Assembly: GCF_035593265.1 (NCBI RefSeq)
Contig: NZ_CP141614.1
Span: forward strand, 1,612,001-1,676,000
Source of the DNA: Limnochorda sp. LNt
GTDB taxonomy: Bacteria; Bacillota; Limnochordia; Limnochordales; Geochordaceae
DNA: 64,000 bases
Direction of reading: 5' to 3'
Part shown: positions 1 through 8,548 of the stretch, piece after piece
Layout of the letters: each line of letters starts with the position of its first letter
Numbering within the stretch: the stretch's first letter is position 1
Made by a program: the position numbers and the translations under genes
Notes under the pieces: generated by a model
Databases searched by the model: none
The model's input: the letters and a program-made list of their open reading frames with translations, nothing else
What the model was told of the DNA's origin: nothing

Positions 1-95
1 CGGGTCTCGACGATGAGGGCCCCATCCCCCATCTCCGCTCGCACCTTCGCCAGGGCCTCCCGGATGCTGGGGGCCGTGTAGCGCCTAAGAAGCAT
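1..95 (-). CDS. flhF: Flagellar biosynthesis GTPase FlhF (N-terminal fragment)
   Basis: Only the first 31 codons lie in the window; the gene runs off the left edge. FlhF is an SRP-family GTPase that helps place and assemble the flagellum at the membrane. The reading frame opens with ATG at 95-93 and gives MLLRRYTAPSIREALAKVRA, followed by EMGDGALIVETR. That matches the usual FlhF start, a basic RRYTA stretch then a helix ending in an 'ALIVxTR' strand. The start lies inside the last codons of flhA (11-nt overlap), indicating translational coupling, and flhA-flhF is the standard order in Bacillota. The GTPase domain itself is outside the window, so the call rests on N-terminal similarity and synteny. 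Confidence 0.85.
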   Translation of the reverse strand, partial: MLLRRYTAPSIREALAKVRAEMGDGALIVET

Positions 96-2160
96 CGGCA
101 AGCTCCACCACCCCCTCGCCGGCCACCTGGGCACCCGGCGTCACCTCGGCGAAGGAGATGACGGGCAGGCGCGGCAGCGAGCGCTCGATGAGGCGACGCA
201 GGTAGCGCCGCACCGACGGCGAGCAGAGCACCACGGCCCGCCGCCCTCGAGCGGCCGCCGCCTCCTGCAGCCGGCCCAGCTCCCGGACGAGCCGGCTCAC
301 GAAGTCGGGCTCCAGTGGCGCCGCGGGCGAGGCGGCCAGCTCCTCGAGCTTGCGTTCCAGGCCGGGGCTCAGCGTGATGACGGGGATGACACCGTCGTCG
401 TCGCCGTACAGGCGGGAGATGTGACGGGCCAGTGCCATGCGCACCCGCTCCGTCAGGGTGTCGGGGTCCCGGCTCTCCCGGGCGGCGTCGGCCAGGGCCT
501 CCAGGATGGTGACCAGATCCCGGATGGGCACGCCTTCCTGCAGGAGGTTCTGCAGCACCTTCTGGACCTCGCCGACCGTCAGCAATTCCGGAATCAGCTC
601 CTCCACCACGGCCGAGTGGGTGGTCTTGACGTGGTCCAACAGCTGCCGGGTCTCCTGCCGCCCCAGCAGCTCGGCCGCGTGGCGGTGCAGCAGCTCGCTC
701 AGGTGGGTGGCCAGCACCGACGGGGCGTCGACGACCGTGCAGCCCAGCAGTTCGGCCTGCTCCCGCTGCTCCTGGGCGATCCAAACCGCGGGCAGGCCGA
801 AGGCCGGCTCGCGCGTGCGCACGCCGCTCAGCCTCTCCAACCCCTCGCCGGCATCCATGGCCAGCAGGTGGTGCGGCATCAGCTCGCCCCGCCCCACCTC
901 CACGCCCCGCAGCTTGATGACGTAGACGTTGGGCTTGAGCTGCACGTTGTCGCGGATGCGGATGGGCGGCACCACCAGCCCCAGCTCCAGCGCCACCTGC
1001 CGGCGCACCATCGTGATCCGGTCCAGCAGCTCGGCCCCATGGGCCTGATCCACCAGGGGGATGAGGCTGTAGCCGATCTCGAGCTCGACGGGGTCGGTCT
1101 GGAGCAGGCTCATGACCGACTCCGGCCGCTTGGCCTCCTCCCGCTCTCGCTCGATGGCGGCCAGCCGCTCCCGCTCGGCCGCCTGGCGTTGATACTGCGC
1201 CAGCAGGTAGGAGGCCCCCGCCGAGGCCCCCGCCAGCACCAGGAAAGGCAGCGTGGGCAAGCCGGGCACCAGACCCAGCGCGACCAGGATGCCGGCGGCT
1301 GCCCCCAGGGTGCGGGGCTGGCTGAAGAGCTGGCGGGTCAGGTCCTGGCCCATGTTCTGCTCGGAGGCCGCGCGGGTGACGATGAGGCCCGTCGCCGTCG
1401 AGACCAGCAGGGCCGGGATCTGGGTGACGAGGCCGTCGCCCACGGTCAGCAGGGTGTAACGCTGCATCGCCTCGCCCATCTCGAGGCCCCGCTGCAACAC
1501 GCCCACCCCGAGGCCGCCGAGGATGTTGATGAGGGTGATGACGACGCTGGCGATGGCGTCGCCCTTGACGAACTTGCTGGCGCCGTCCATCGCCCCGTAG
1601 AAGTCCGCCTCCCGCTCGATGCTCTGGCGGCGGGCCCGGGCCTCCTGCTCGGTGATGAGGCCCGCGTTGAGGTCGGCGTCGATGCTCATCTGCTTGCCGG
1701 GCATGGCGTCGAGGGTGAAGCGTGCCGCCACCTCGGCCACGCGCTCGGCGCCCCGGGTGATGACGATGAACTGGATGACCACCAGGATCAGGAAGATGAT
1801 GAAGCCGACCAGGTAGTTGCCACCCACGACGAAGTGGCCGAAAGCCTCGATGATGCGCCCGGCGTAGCCGCGCAGCAGGATGAGCCGGGTCGACGAGATG
1901 TTGAGGGCCAGCCGAAACAGGGTGACCACCAGCAACAGCGACGGGAAGACGGAAAACTGCAGGGGATCGCGGACGTTCATCGTCAGCAGCAGCACCAGCA
2001 GCGACACGGTGATGTTGGTGGCCAGCAGCACGTCGAGGAGCATGGGGGGCATGGGGATCACCATCATCATGACGATCCCCACCACCGCCACGAAGACCAC
2101 CGCGTCGCTGTGGCGCACGGCTCGCGCCATCCCGGCCAGGCCTCGCTGCCCTGCCGCCAT
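85..2160 (-). CDS. flhA: Flagellar type III export gate protein FlhA
   Basis: FlhA (691 aa, normal family length) forms the nonameric ring of the flagellar export gate. Its N-terminal half is membrane-embedded and its cytosolic C-terminal half receives substrate-chaperone complexes. About eight hydrophobic segments fill residues 20-330, with the FHIPEP-family signature region near residues 155-190 (rich in D and G: 'DADLNAGLI'). A charged linker follows at about 330-345, then the cytosolic domain with the 'LLTVGEVQKVLQNLL' helix. It sits 8 nt downstream of flhB and overlaps flhF. The start is ATG at 2160. Confidence 0.97.
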   Translation of the reverse strand: MAAGQRGLAGMARAVRHSDAVVFVAVVGIVMMMVIPMPPMLLDVLLATNITVSLLVLLLTMNVRDPLQFSVFPSLLLVVTLFRLALNISSTRLILLRGYAGRIIEAFGHFVVGGNYLVGFIIFLILVVIQFIVITRGAERVAEVAARFTLDAMPGKQMSIDADLNAGLITEQEARARRQSIEREADFYGAMDGASKFVKGDAIASVVITLINILGGLGVGVLQRGLEMGEAMQRYTLLTVGDGLVTQIPALLVSTATGLIVTRAASEQNMGQDLTRQLFSQPRTLGAAAGILVALGLVPGLPTLPFLVLAGASAGASYLLAQYQRQAAERERLAAIEREREEAKRPESVMSLLQTDPVELEIGYSLIPLVDQAHGAELLDRITMVRRQVALELGLVVPPIRIRDNVQLKPNVYVIKLRGVEVGRGELMPHHLLAMDAGEGLERLSGVRTREPAFGLPAVWIAQEQREQAELLGCTVVDAPSVLATHLSELLHRHAAELLGRQETRQLLDHVKTTHSAVVEELIPELLTVGEVQKVLQNLLQEGVPIRDLVTILEALADAARESRDPDTLTERVRMALARHISRLYGDDDGVIPVITLSPGLERKLEELAASPAAPLEPDFVSRLVRELGRLQEAAAARGRRAVVLCSPSVRRYLRRLIERSLPRLPVISFAEVTPGAQVAGEGVVELADAS

Positions 2161-2168
2161 CTACGCCA

Positions 2169-3311
2169 TCACGCCTCCTCCACCGGCGCCCGCCAGACGG
2201 GCCGACCTGCGGCCCGAGGCCCCAGCTGGCGGAGCCGGTAGACGTATGCCAGCACCTCGGCCACCGCCCGGTAAAGTCGGGGCGGGATGGCCTGCCCCAC
2301 CGGGACCCCCTCGAAGAGCGCCCAGGCCAGGGGCGGGTTTTCGACCACGGGCACCCCGTGCTGGCGGGCTACCTCGGCGATGCGGCGCGCCAGCCACTCC
2401 TGCCCCTTGGCCACCACGACCGGGGCCTCCATGCGCGCCTCCTCGTACTCCAGGGCCACCGCCACGTGGGTGGGGTTGGTGACGACGACCGACGCCCGGG
2501 GCACCCGCTGCATCATGCGCTGGGAGAGGAGCTGGCGCATGCGGGAGCGGATCCGGCCCCGCACGTGCGGGTCGCCCTCGGTCTGCTTGAGCTCGTCGAG
2601 CAGCTCGTGTCGGCTCATCTTGAGGCTCTGCTCGTACTCCCACCGCTGGTAGGCGTAGTCGAGGCCCCCGATGACCAGGAGCACCAGGCCCATCCGCAGG
2701 AGCTGCTGGTAGGCCAGGTCGGCCACGAAGGCGGTGGCGTCGGCTATCCCCATGGCCAGCAGGTCCGACGAGGCCTGCATGATGGTACGGATGAAGGACC
2801 ACCCGGCCCAGGCCACCACCACCGCTTTGGCCGTGGCTTTGACCAGCTCCACCAGGGCCCGGGCCGAGAAGAGCCGCTTGAGGTGCGCGATGGGGTCGAT
2901 GCGGGAGAGGGTAGGCGTCAGAGGGGTGCCCGAGGCGACGAAGCCCACCTGGAGCACCTGCGAGGCCAGCCCCGCCAGCATGACGGCCCCCGTCAACGGT
3001 ACCAGCCCCCGCATGGCCGTGAGGCCCAGGTAGCCCATCTGGCGCACGCGATCCACCGTCAGTTCCTGCTGCCACAACAACCCGCCCCACAGCTCGGTGG
3101 CCAGCGACCGGGCGTCGGCCGTCAAGAGTCCGGCCACGCCCTTGGCCGCCAGGGCGCCCGCCAGCGCCACCACGGCCATCGACAGATCCATGCTCCGCGC
3201 CACCTGGCCTCGGCGACGAGCCTCCTGACGCCGGCGCGGCGTGGGGGCCTCGGTGCGCTCCCCGTCGGCGAAGCGCTGGAGGTCGAAGTCCAGCGGCGAC
3301 TCGACGGCCAT
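2169..3311 (-). CDS. flhB: Flagellar export apparatus protein FlhB
   Basis: FlhB (380 aa) is the substrate-specificity switch of the flagellar type III exporter. It turns export from rod/hook to filament proteins after self-cleavage in its cytosolic tail. The autocleavage motif NPTH is intact at residues 279-282, preceded by the usual 'ASVVVT' strand. The N-terminus has the typical basic start with 'GERTEAPTPRRRQEARRRG' and then four hydrophobic segments. I place the start at ATG 3311, before MAVESPLDFD, where similarity begins; an open frame continues far upstream through fliR, fliQ and fliP but only as out-of-frame read-through. The gene is packed 8 nt from both fliR and flhA. Confidence 0.96.
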   Translation of the reverse strand: MAVESPLDFDLQRFADGERTEAPTPRRRQEARRRGQVARSMDLSMAVVALAGALAAKGVAGLLTADARSLATELWGGLLWQQELTVDRVRQMGYLGLTAMRGLVPLTGAVMLAGLASQVLQVGFVASGTPLTPTLSRIDPIAHLKRLFSARALVELVKATAKAVVVAWAGWSFIRTIMQASSDLLAMGIADATAFVADLAYQQLLRMGLVLLVIGGLDYAYQRWEYEQSLKMSRHELLDELKQTEGDPHVRGRIRSRMRQLLSQRMMQRVPRASVVVTNPTHVAVALEYEEARMEAPVVVAKGQEWLARRIAEVARQHGVPVVENPPLAWALFEGVPVGQAIPPRLYRAVAEVLAYVYRLRQLGPRAAGRPVWRAPVEEA

Positions 3312-3319
3312 GCCCCCGC

Positions 3320-4120
3320 TCAACGGGGCGCCAGGCCCTGCATCGTGCGCAGCACCCATCCCCACAGCTCCCCGTTGCGTCCAAAGGTCCCCGCCAGCAG
3401 GCCGACGATCCCCGGCAGCGCCAGCAGCAGCACCGCGAAGCCCAGCACGATCTTGGCGGGAAAGCCTACCACGAAGACGTTGAGCTGCGGCACCGCCCTG
3501 GCCACCACGGCCAGGGCGACGTCGGCCAGGAACAGCGCCGCCATCACCGGGGCGGCGAGCCGCACCCCCAAGACGAACGCCGCCGCGAAGGCCCCGACGA
3601 TCCCTTCGAGCACCCCAGGGCCGGTCGCCCCCGCACCGGGGGGCACCACGACCAAGCTCTGCGCCAGAGCCCGCAGCATCTCGTGATGGCCGTCGACCCC
3701 GAAGAAGATGAGGGTGGCCAGGAGCATCTGGAACTGGCCGATGACCGGGGTCTCCTGGCCCAGGGTGGGATCGACCACGTTGACGACGCTGAAGCCCATC
3801 GGCAGGTCCACCAGCTGCCCGGCCAGCAAGGCGGCGGCCATCAGGGCGTTGACCCCGAAAGCCATGACCAGCCCGGTGGCCACCTCCTTGCCCACCGCGT
3901 AGGCCCACACGGCCCAGGCCGGCCCAGTCGCCCCGCCGGCTCCCGGCAGGACCACCCCGGGGGACCCCGCCGCCAGCGGCACCATCAGCAAGGCGGCGAG
4001 CCCCGAGAGCCCGAGGCGCACCAGTGGCGGCACCCCCGGCTGCGCGAAGACCGGCCGAGCCGCCAGCACGAGCGTCGAGGTGCGCACCCAGATGAGGCCG
4101 AAGGCGGCCAGGGCCTCCAT
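3320..4120 (-). CDS. fliR: Flagellar export apparatus protein FliR
   Basis: FliR (266 aa) is a multi-spanning component of the FliP-FliQ-FliR core that nucleates the export gate. The sequence is almost entirely hydrophobic with six predicted membrane segments. It contains the family-typical 'GFSVVNVVDPTLGQETPVIGQ' region (about residues 111-131), where the central loop faces the export channel. Length and position between fliQ and flhB are standard. No separate promoter is visible; it is an internal gene of the long flagellar operon. Confidence 0.95.
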   Translation of the reverse strand: MEALAAFGLIWVRTSTLVLAARPVFAQPGVPPLVRLGLSGLAALLMVPLAAGSPGVVLPGAGGATGPAWAVWAYAVGKEVATGLVMAFGVNALMAAALLAGQLVDLPMGFSVVNVVDPTLGQETPVIGQFQMLLATLIFFGVDGHHEMLRALAQSLVVVPPGAGATGPGVLEGIVGAFAAAFVLGVRLAAPVMAALFLADVALAVVARAVPQLNVFVVGFPAKIVLGFAVLLLALPGIVGLLAGTFGRNGELWGWVLRTMQGLAPR

Positions 4121-4138
4121 GCCTCCTCGGGTCCCCCC

Positions 4139-4408
4139 TCAGCCGATGTAGGCGGTCAGGTTGCCCAGCAGTCGGTTGGCGAAGTCCAGCATGACCCGCA
4201 TCATCCACGAGCCGAAGACCAGCATGGCGACGAAGACGGCCAGGATCTTGGGCACGAAGGCCAGGGTCTGCTCCTGGATCTGCGTCGTGGCCATCAGCAG
4301 GCTCACCACGAGCCCCACCAGCAGCCCCAGGCCCACCATCGGCCCCGAAACCAGCAGGATCGTCACGATGGCGTCGCGCCCCAGCGCCAGCAGGGTCGCC
4401 TCGTTCAT
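4139..4408 (-). CDS. fliQ: Flagellar export apparatus protein FliQ
   Basis: FliQ (89 aa) is the small two-helix subunit that packs around FliP/FliR in the export gate. Two long hydrophobic helices are evident (about residues 15-40 and 53-75), joined by the diagnostic 'ATTQIQEQTLAFVPKI' loop. Full family length, ATG start at 4408, 27 nt after the fliP stop. Confidence 0.96.
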   Translation of the reverse strand: MNEATLLALGRDAIVTILLVSGPMVGLGLLVGLVVSLLMATTQIQEQTLAFVPKILAVFVAMLVFGSWMMRVMLDFANRLLGNLTAYIG

Positions 4409-4435
4409 GCTCGCACCCCCCGCGTGCCGTCCGCC

Positions 4436-5249
4436 TCACCGCACACTGGTCAACAGCGCCCGGGTGATCAGGTGCCACCCGTCGACCATGACGAAGAGCA
4501 ACACCTTGAAAGGCAACGAGATCATGACCGGCGGCAGCATCAACATGCCCATGGACATTAAGGTGCTGGCCACGATCATGTCGATAACCAGGAAGGGGAC
4601 GAAGAGCACGAAGCCGATTTGAAAGGCGGTCTTCAGCTCGCTGATGACGAAGGCCGGGATGAGGATGTACGTCGGCACCTGGTCGCGCCGCTCGGGCCGG
4701 GCCATGCCCGACATGGAGACGAAGAGCTCCAGATCCTTCTCCCGGGTGTTTCGAAACATGAAGTCGCGCAACGGCAGCTGACCCCGCTGCCAGGCCTCCT
4801 GTTGAGTGATCTGGCCCTCCAGGTAGGGGCCGATGGCCTGTCCGTAGACCTGCTGCCAGGTCGGGTACATGGTGAAGAAGGTCAAAAAGAGCGCCAGCCC
4901 GACCAGGACCTGATTGGGGGGGACCGTGGGCGTCGACAGCGCGTTGCGCACGAAGGAGAGCACCACCACGATGCGGGTGAAGGAGGTCAGCATGACCAGG
5001 ATGGCCGGCGCCAGGGTCAGCACCGTCAGCGCCGCCAGGATCTGAAGGGCCGTCACCAGGTCCGGCGCGCGGGGCGTCTCGCCGTCCAGTCGCAACTCGA
5101 TGGACGGCAGCCGCAGAGCCGGGCTCTCCGCACCGGAGCTCGCGCCCGGCAGTTGCTGCGCGCGTCCCGGCGCCGGCCAGCGCCAGCATCAGGCAGGTGA
5201 CGGCGAGCAGCCCCCGCCACCGGTCATGAGGCAACGCGCGGCTCGTCAT
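4436..5249 (-). CDS. fliP: Flagellar export apparatus protein FliP, apparent frameshift after the signal peptide
   Basis: FliP forms the pentameric pore of the flagellar export gate. Codons from 5095 downward encode the whole conserved core (219 aa), including 'LAPAILVMLTSFTRIVVVLS' and a C-terminal 'LPFKVLLFVMVDGW'. In that frame the only ATG/GTG/TTG start is a TTG at 5095, which would leave FliP without its usual cleavable signal peptide. A convincing signal peptide (MTSRALPHDRWRGLLAVTCL, then MLALAGAGTRA) starts at ATG 5249 in another frame, overlapping the fliO end by 26 nt as expected for coupled translation. Joining the two needs removal of one base between about 5190 and 5100. Either the sequence has an extra base, the gene is damaged, or a short TTG form is used. 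Confidence 0.85.
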
Positions 5250-5598
5250 CGTGCGAGTGCGGGTGCACGGCCCTCCTCTCTCGGCGCGTGCCGGGCGCCT
5301 CCGTGCGCGCCGCCCGGCTCCCTCGGGCCTGGCGAAGGACCTGCGCGATCTCCTCGGGGTCGTCGAGGCAGGCTAGAGTCTGCATCTGCTGTCCGCTCAC
5401 CCCGATGACCAAGAGGCGCGTCCCCACCTCGACCACGTACACCGAGCGCCCGGGCCCCAAGGCCAGGGCGTCGACGATCCGCATGGCTCGCCCCGGCCGC
5501 GTGCCCACCCGGGACCCGGCCAACCGGGCGGTCACGTAGGCCGCCGGCAGCAGCACGACCAGCGCCCCCAGCACCTTGAGGAGGTCGGCCCAGGTCAC
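5224..5598 (-). CDS. fliO: Flagellar biosynthetic protein FliO
   Basis: FliO (124 aa) is a single-span membrane protein that assists assembly of the FliP/Q/R core. It begins with one transmembrane helix (about residues 4-27, 'LLKVLGALVVLLPAAYVTAR'). A small beta-rich cytosolic domain follows with the family pattern 'ALGPGRSVYVVEVGTRLLVI', then a charged, low-complexity tail. It overlaps the signal-peptide start of fliP. FliO sequences are poorly conserved, so the call leans on topology, the beta-domain and the fliN-fliO-fliP order. Confidence 0.85.
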   Translation of the reverse strand: MTWADLLKVLGALVVLLPAAYVTARLAGSRVGTRPGRAMRIVDALALGPGRSVYVVEVGTRLLVIGVSGQQMQTLACLDDPEEIAQVLRQARGSRAARTEAPGTRRERRAVHPHSHDDEPRVAS

Positions 5599-5616
5599 GG
5601 CCGCCGCCCCTCCACC

Positions 5617-5997
5617 TCAGGGGAGATCCCGGGCCAGGCGCGCCCGGGTGACGATGTCGTTGACCTTGACGCCGAACTTCTCGTCGAGCAGCACGACCTC
5701 GCCCCGCGCGACCAGCTTGCCGTTGACGATGATGTCGGCGGGCTCGCCGGCCAGCTTGTCCAGTTCGATGACCGATCCCCGGCGCAGCGCCATCACTTCC
5801 CCCAGCGTGAGCCGGGCCCGCCCGATCTCCACCGACAGCGTCACGCTCACGTCGAGGAGCAGCTCCAGATTGCCGGAGGCGTCACCGGCCGGCTCCGGCT
5901 TGAGCTCCCCGAAGCGGACGGGGTGCACCTCGGTCACGTCGGGCGCTGACGGGGGCGGTTGCGGCGCGCGGCCGCCGGGCGCGCGGCGACCCGTCAC
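5617..5997 (-). CDS. fliN: Flagellar motor switch protein FliN
   Basis: FliN (126 aa) builds the base of the C ring, which sets rotation direction and docks the export ATPase complex. A proline-rich N-terminal tail of about 40 residues precedes one SpoA/SpoC domain with the hallmark 'LDVSVTLSVEIGRARLTLGE' and 'LLDEKFGVKVNDIV'. There is no CheC-like phosphatase domain, so this is a FliN and not a FliY. It directly follows fliL; the fliM gene normally between them is missing. The start codon at 5997 lies 7 nt after the fliL stop. Confidence 0.93.
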   Translation of the reverse strand: MTGRRAPGGRAPQPPPSAPDVTEVHPVRFGELKPEPAGDASGNLELLLDVSVTLSVEIGRARLTLGEVMALRRGSVIELDKLAGEPADIIVNGKLVARGEVVLLDEKFGVKVNDIVTRARLARDLP

Positions 5998-6004
5998 GCG
6001 CCGG

Positions 6005-6565
6005 CTACTGGATGACGAGCTCGGTGAAATAGACGTTCACCACTCTTCCCCTGGAGACCAGCCGCTGCAGCGCCTGAACCAGCTCCTGGCGCACCGCCTC
6101 CGTCCCGGCCGTCGAGGTCAGATCCTCGAAGCGCTTGGTGCGGATCACGGCGATGATGGCATCGCGGACCTGAGGCTGGCGACGGGCCAGCTCCTCCACC
6201 ACCTCCCGCCGGTCGGCCTCCACCGTCACCCCCACACGCGCGTAGCGGATGGAGAGGCCTCCCGAGCCCGGCGCCAGGTTGACCACAAACTCGCCGGCGT
6301 CCAGGGTCGGCCCCAGGGGTGCCACGGCGGCCGCCTCGGCGCTCTCGGCTGGAGCAGACGGCGATGAGACGACGCCGCGCTCGCCGGCCGGCTGCTGCGC
6401 CATCGGAAGCTGCCGGTTGAACATGAGGTAGGCCAGGAAGGCGCTGCCCGTAGATGCCACGATGATGAGCGCCACGGCCGCGATGGCCCAGGCCAGGCCG
6501 GCCGCCCGGGACCGGTGCGGCTGCTCCGGCGGTGCCGGTTGAGGCTGCGGCTGCTGCACGGCCAT
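6005..6565 (-). CDS. fliL: Flagellar basal body-associated protein FliL
   Basis: FliL (186 aa) is a single-pass membrane protein that surrounds or stabilises the MotAB stator. A short glutamine/proline-rich cytosolic head is followed by one transmembrane helix (about 25-50, 'GLAWAIAAVALIIVASTGSA'). A periplasmic linker leads into the stomatin-like domain, with 'VVNLAPGSGGLSIRYARVGV' and a C-terminal 'VVNVYFTELVIQ' strand. The two closing motifs are typical of the family. ATG start at 6565; 30 nt after motB. Confidence 0.93.
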   Translation of the reverse strand: MAVQQPQPQPAPPEQPHRSRAAGLAWAIAAVALIIVASTGSAFLAYLMFNRQLPMAQQPAGERGVVSSPSAPAESAEAAAVAPLGPTLDAGEFVVNLAPGSGGLSIRYARVGVTVEADRREVVEELARRQPQVRDAIIAVIRTKRFEDLTSTAGTEAVRQELVQALQRLVSRGRVVNVYFTELVIQ

Positions 6566-6595
6566 CTGTGCACCACTCCATCCTTGGCGACGATG

Positions 6596-7363
6596 TCAAG
6601 GGCCTTGCTCCACTCCGTTGGAGCTCAGCGGCATGATGACGACGTCGACCCGCCGGTTTCGCTGCCGGTTGGCCGGCGAGGTGTTGGGCACCAGCGGATG
6701 GAACTCGCCGTACCCGGCGGCCGAGAACCGGCGGGCCTCGAGGCCGTGATACTCGACGAAGTAGCGCACCACGGTCGTGGCACGGGCCGTAGAGAGCTCC
6801 CAGTTGGAGGGGAAGCGCTCGTTGCGGATGGGCAGGTCGTCGGTGTGCCCCTCGACCCGCACATCGTTGGGCAGGTCGGCCAGCACAGCGGCCAGCGCGT
6901 CCAGCACCCGCCGCGACTCGGGCCGCAGCTCTGCCTTGCCCAGGTCGAACAGCACCCGGTCGGCCAGCCGCACCACCAACCCCCGCTCCTCGGGCACCAG
7001 CTGCACGTCGGCGGAGAGCCCCTCGGCCTCGAGCCTCGCTGTCAGGCGGCGCAGGGCGTGGTCCAGCTGCTCGTCGGTCTGCGAGCCCACCGGCACCGGC
7101 GAGATGGCGATGGGCGGGTTGCCGACCATGGCCTCCCGCTGGAAGCTGCGCCCCATGTCGAGGATCCCGACCGACGCCCGAAAGGCCGACATCAGCGCCT
7201 GGAAGCGCTGGACGTCGACCGCCGAGATGGAGAAGAGGATGACGAAGAAGGCTAGCAGCTGGGTCACCAGGTCGGAGTAGGTGACCATCCACGGCGGGGC
7301 TGCCGTGTTGACGCCCGTGCTGCGGCGGCGCCGTCGTGTGACGGGGTTATCGGCTCCGGGCAC
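6596..7363 (-). CDS. motB: Flagellar stator protein MotB
   Basis: MotB (255 aa) anchors the stator to peptidoglycan and carries the proton- (or cation-) binding aspartate. The conserved 'PPWMVTYSDLVTQLLAFFVI' helix near residues 23-42 places that aspartate at position 31. The C-terminal OmpA-like peptidoglycan-binding domain includes 'VRVEGHTDDLPI', 'NWELSTARATTVVRY' and 'SPANRQRNRRVDVVI'. The start overlaps the end of motA by 17 nt. MotA/MotB embedded in the flagellar operon is common in clostridial-type clusters. Which ion drives it cannot be decided from the sequence alone. Confidence 0.95.
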   Translation of the reverse strand: MPGADNPVTRRRRRSTGVNTAAPPWMVTYSDLVTQLLAFFVILFSISAVDVQRFQALMSAFRASVGILDMGRSFQREAMVGNPPIAISPVPVGSQTDEQLDHALRRLTARLEAEGLSADVQLVPEERGLVVRLADRVLFDLGKAELRPESRRVLDALAAVLADLPNDVRVEGHTDDLPIRNERFPSNWELSTARATTVVRYFVEYHGLEARRFSAAGYGEFHPLVPNTSPANRQRNRRVDVVIMPLSSNGVEQGP

Positions 7364-8174
7364 CGGTCGTCACCACCTCTCCGGCCGGCCTCGCGGGGGC
7401 GGGCCGCGCGGCCGCCTCGCGCGCCCGCCGGTCGGCCGGAGGCAGGAACGAGCGCAGCTTCTCCTCGACGATGCGGGGGTTCTCGCCAGCCTGGATGGAG
7501 AGGACGCCCTCGATCATGATCTGGCGCACCATGGTCTCCTGCTCGTTCTTGACCCGGAGCTTGCCCGCGATGGGGTTGAAGACCAGGTAGGCCAACAGCG
7601 CCCCGTACAGCGTCGTCAGGAGGGCGAGGGCGAGGGCCGGTCCCACCGTCGAGGGGTCGTCCAGACGGCCCAGCATGCGAATGAGCCCGACCAGGGTCCC
7701 GATCATACCGAAGGCCGGGGCGTAGACGCCCAGCGACTCGAACAGCGCCTGGCCCTGGCGGTGCCGCTCCTCGATGAAGGTGAGCTCGATGTCGAGGATG
7801 TTGCGGACCAGCTCGGGGTCGGTGCCGTCGACCACCAGCTGGATGCCCTTGCGCAGGAAGGGGTCCGAGAGCCGCTCGGCCTCCTCCTCCATCGCCAGCA
7901 GGCCCTCGCGCCGGGCCTTCTCGGCCAGGCTCACGATGAGACGGATGAAGTGCTCGGGGTCCAGGGGCCGACCGGTGGCCGCGATGCGAAGGACCCGCCA
8001 CGCGTTGCGGAGCTGGGCGCCGCTGTAGTTGGCGATGGTGGCCGCTATCGTCCCGCCCAGCACCAGGACGAACGAGGCCGGATCGAGGTAGGGGCGGAGA
8101 CTTCCGCCAATCAGGATGGCCCCGCCAATCAGCCCCAGCCCGATGACGATACCGAGGATGGTGGTGATGTCCAC
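7347..8174 (-). CDS. motA: Flagellar stator protein MotA
   Basis: MotA (275 aa from the preferred start) forms the ring around MotB that converts ion flow into torque. Four membrane segments are visible, and the ExbB/TolQ-type pore region reads 'PAFGMIGTLVGLIRMLGRLD' near the middle. The C-terminal half has 'LLTTLYGALLAYLVFNPIAG'. Two GTG starts are possible: 8198, 1 nt from the flbD stop, and 8174. I prefer 8174 (VDITTILGIVIG) because GGGGAGAAGGGG lies at a good distance upstream and homology starts there. Confidence 0.94.
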   Translation of the reverse strand: MDITTILGIVIGLGLIGGAILIGGSLRPYLDPASFVLVLGGTIAATIANYSGAQLRNAWRVLRIAATGRPLDPEHFIRLIVSLAEKARREGLLAMEEEAERLSDPFLRKGIQLVVDGTDPELVRNILDIELTFIEERHRQGQALFESLGVYAPAFGMIGTLVGLIRMLGRLDDPSTVGPALALALLTTLYGALLAYLVFNPIAGKLRVKNEQETMVRQIMIEGVLSIQAGENPRIVEEKLRSFLPPADRRAREAAARPAPARPAGEVVTTGARSR

Positions 8175-8199
8175 TGGTCTGGCCCCTTCTCCCCGCACC

Positions 8200-8475
8200 T
8201 CAGCTCCGACCGGCGTCCCGCTCCCGGGTCACGACCGCACCCGCCCGCCCGGCCGGCGATGGGGCGGGCGGTTCGAGCCGGGCCGGCAAGGCGCGGCTCC
8301 GGTTGAACGCGACGACCCGCTCGATGACCTCGTCGACGCTCTCGGCGACCACCAGCTTGCGCCCGCTCACCAGCGACAGGACGGTGTCGGGGGTGGACTC
8401 CACCGTCTCGATGAGATCGGCGTTGACCACGAACTCCTTGCCGTCCAGCCGATGCACCCGGATGATGGCGTCCAC
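8200..8475 (-). CDS. flbD: Flagellar FlbD/SwrD family protein
   Basis: A 91-aa protein whose first 65 residues match FlbD (called SwrD in Bacillus), a small protein that promotes stator torque and swarming. The conserved start 'MDAIIRVHRLDGKEFVVNAD' and the pattern 'LIETVESTPDTVLSLVSGRK' are present. The last 25 residues are a proline/alanine/arginine-rich tail without family support. It lies between flgE and motA, its standard place. This is not the Caulobacter transcription factor of the same name. Confidence 0.9.
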   Translation of the reverse strand: MDAIIRVHRLDGKEFVVNADLIETVESTPDTVLSLVSGRKLVVAESVDEVIERVVAFNRSRALPARLEPPAPSPAGRAGAVVTRERDAGRS

Positions 8476-8548
8476 CCCCCTCTCACGTCCTCGCCCTACG
8501 GCCGGCCCCTAGCGGCGGGGCCCGGCCAGCCTGTCGCCTCCAGGCCCC

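Noticed and set aside
421-2241. Long plus-strand open frames opposite flhA and, similarly, opposite smc, topA, prkC and most other genes
   Set aside because: They are rich in His, Gln, Arg and Pro, have no family features and mirror the codon pattern of the real minus-strand genes; such shadow frames are normal at about 70% GC.
2169-5249. A single 1026-codon open frame spanning flhB to fliP
   Set aside because: Only its C-terminal 380 codons (flhB) are real; the part opposite fliR, fliQ and fliP is out-of-frame read-through, except the first 30 codons, which look like the fliP signal peptide.
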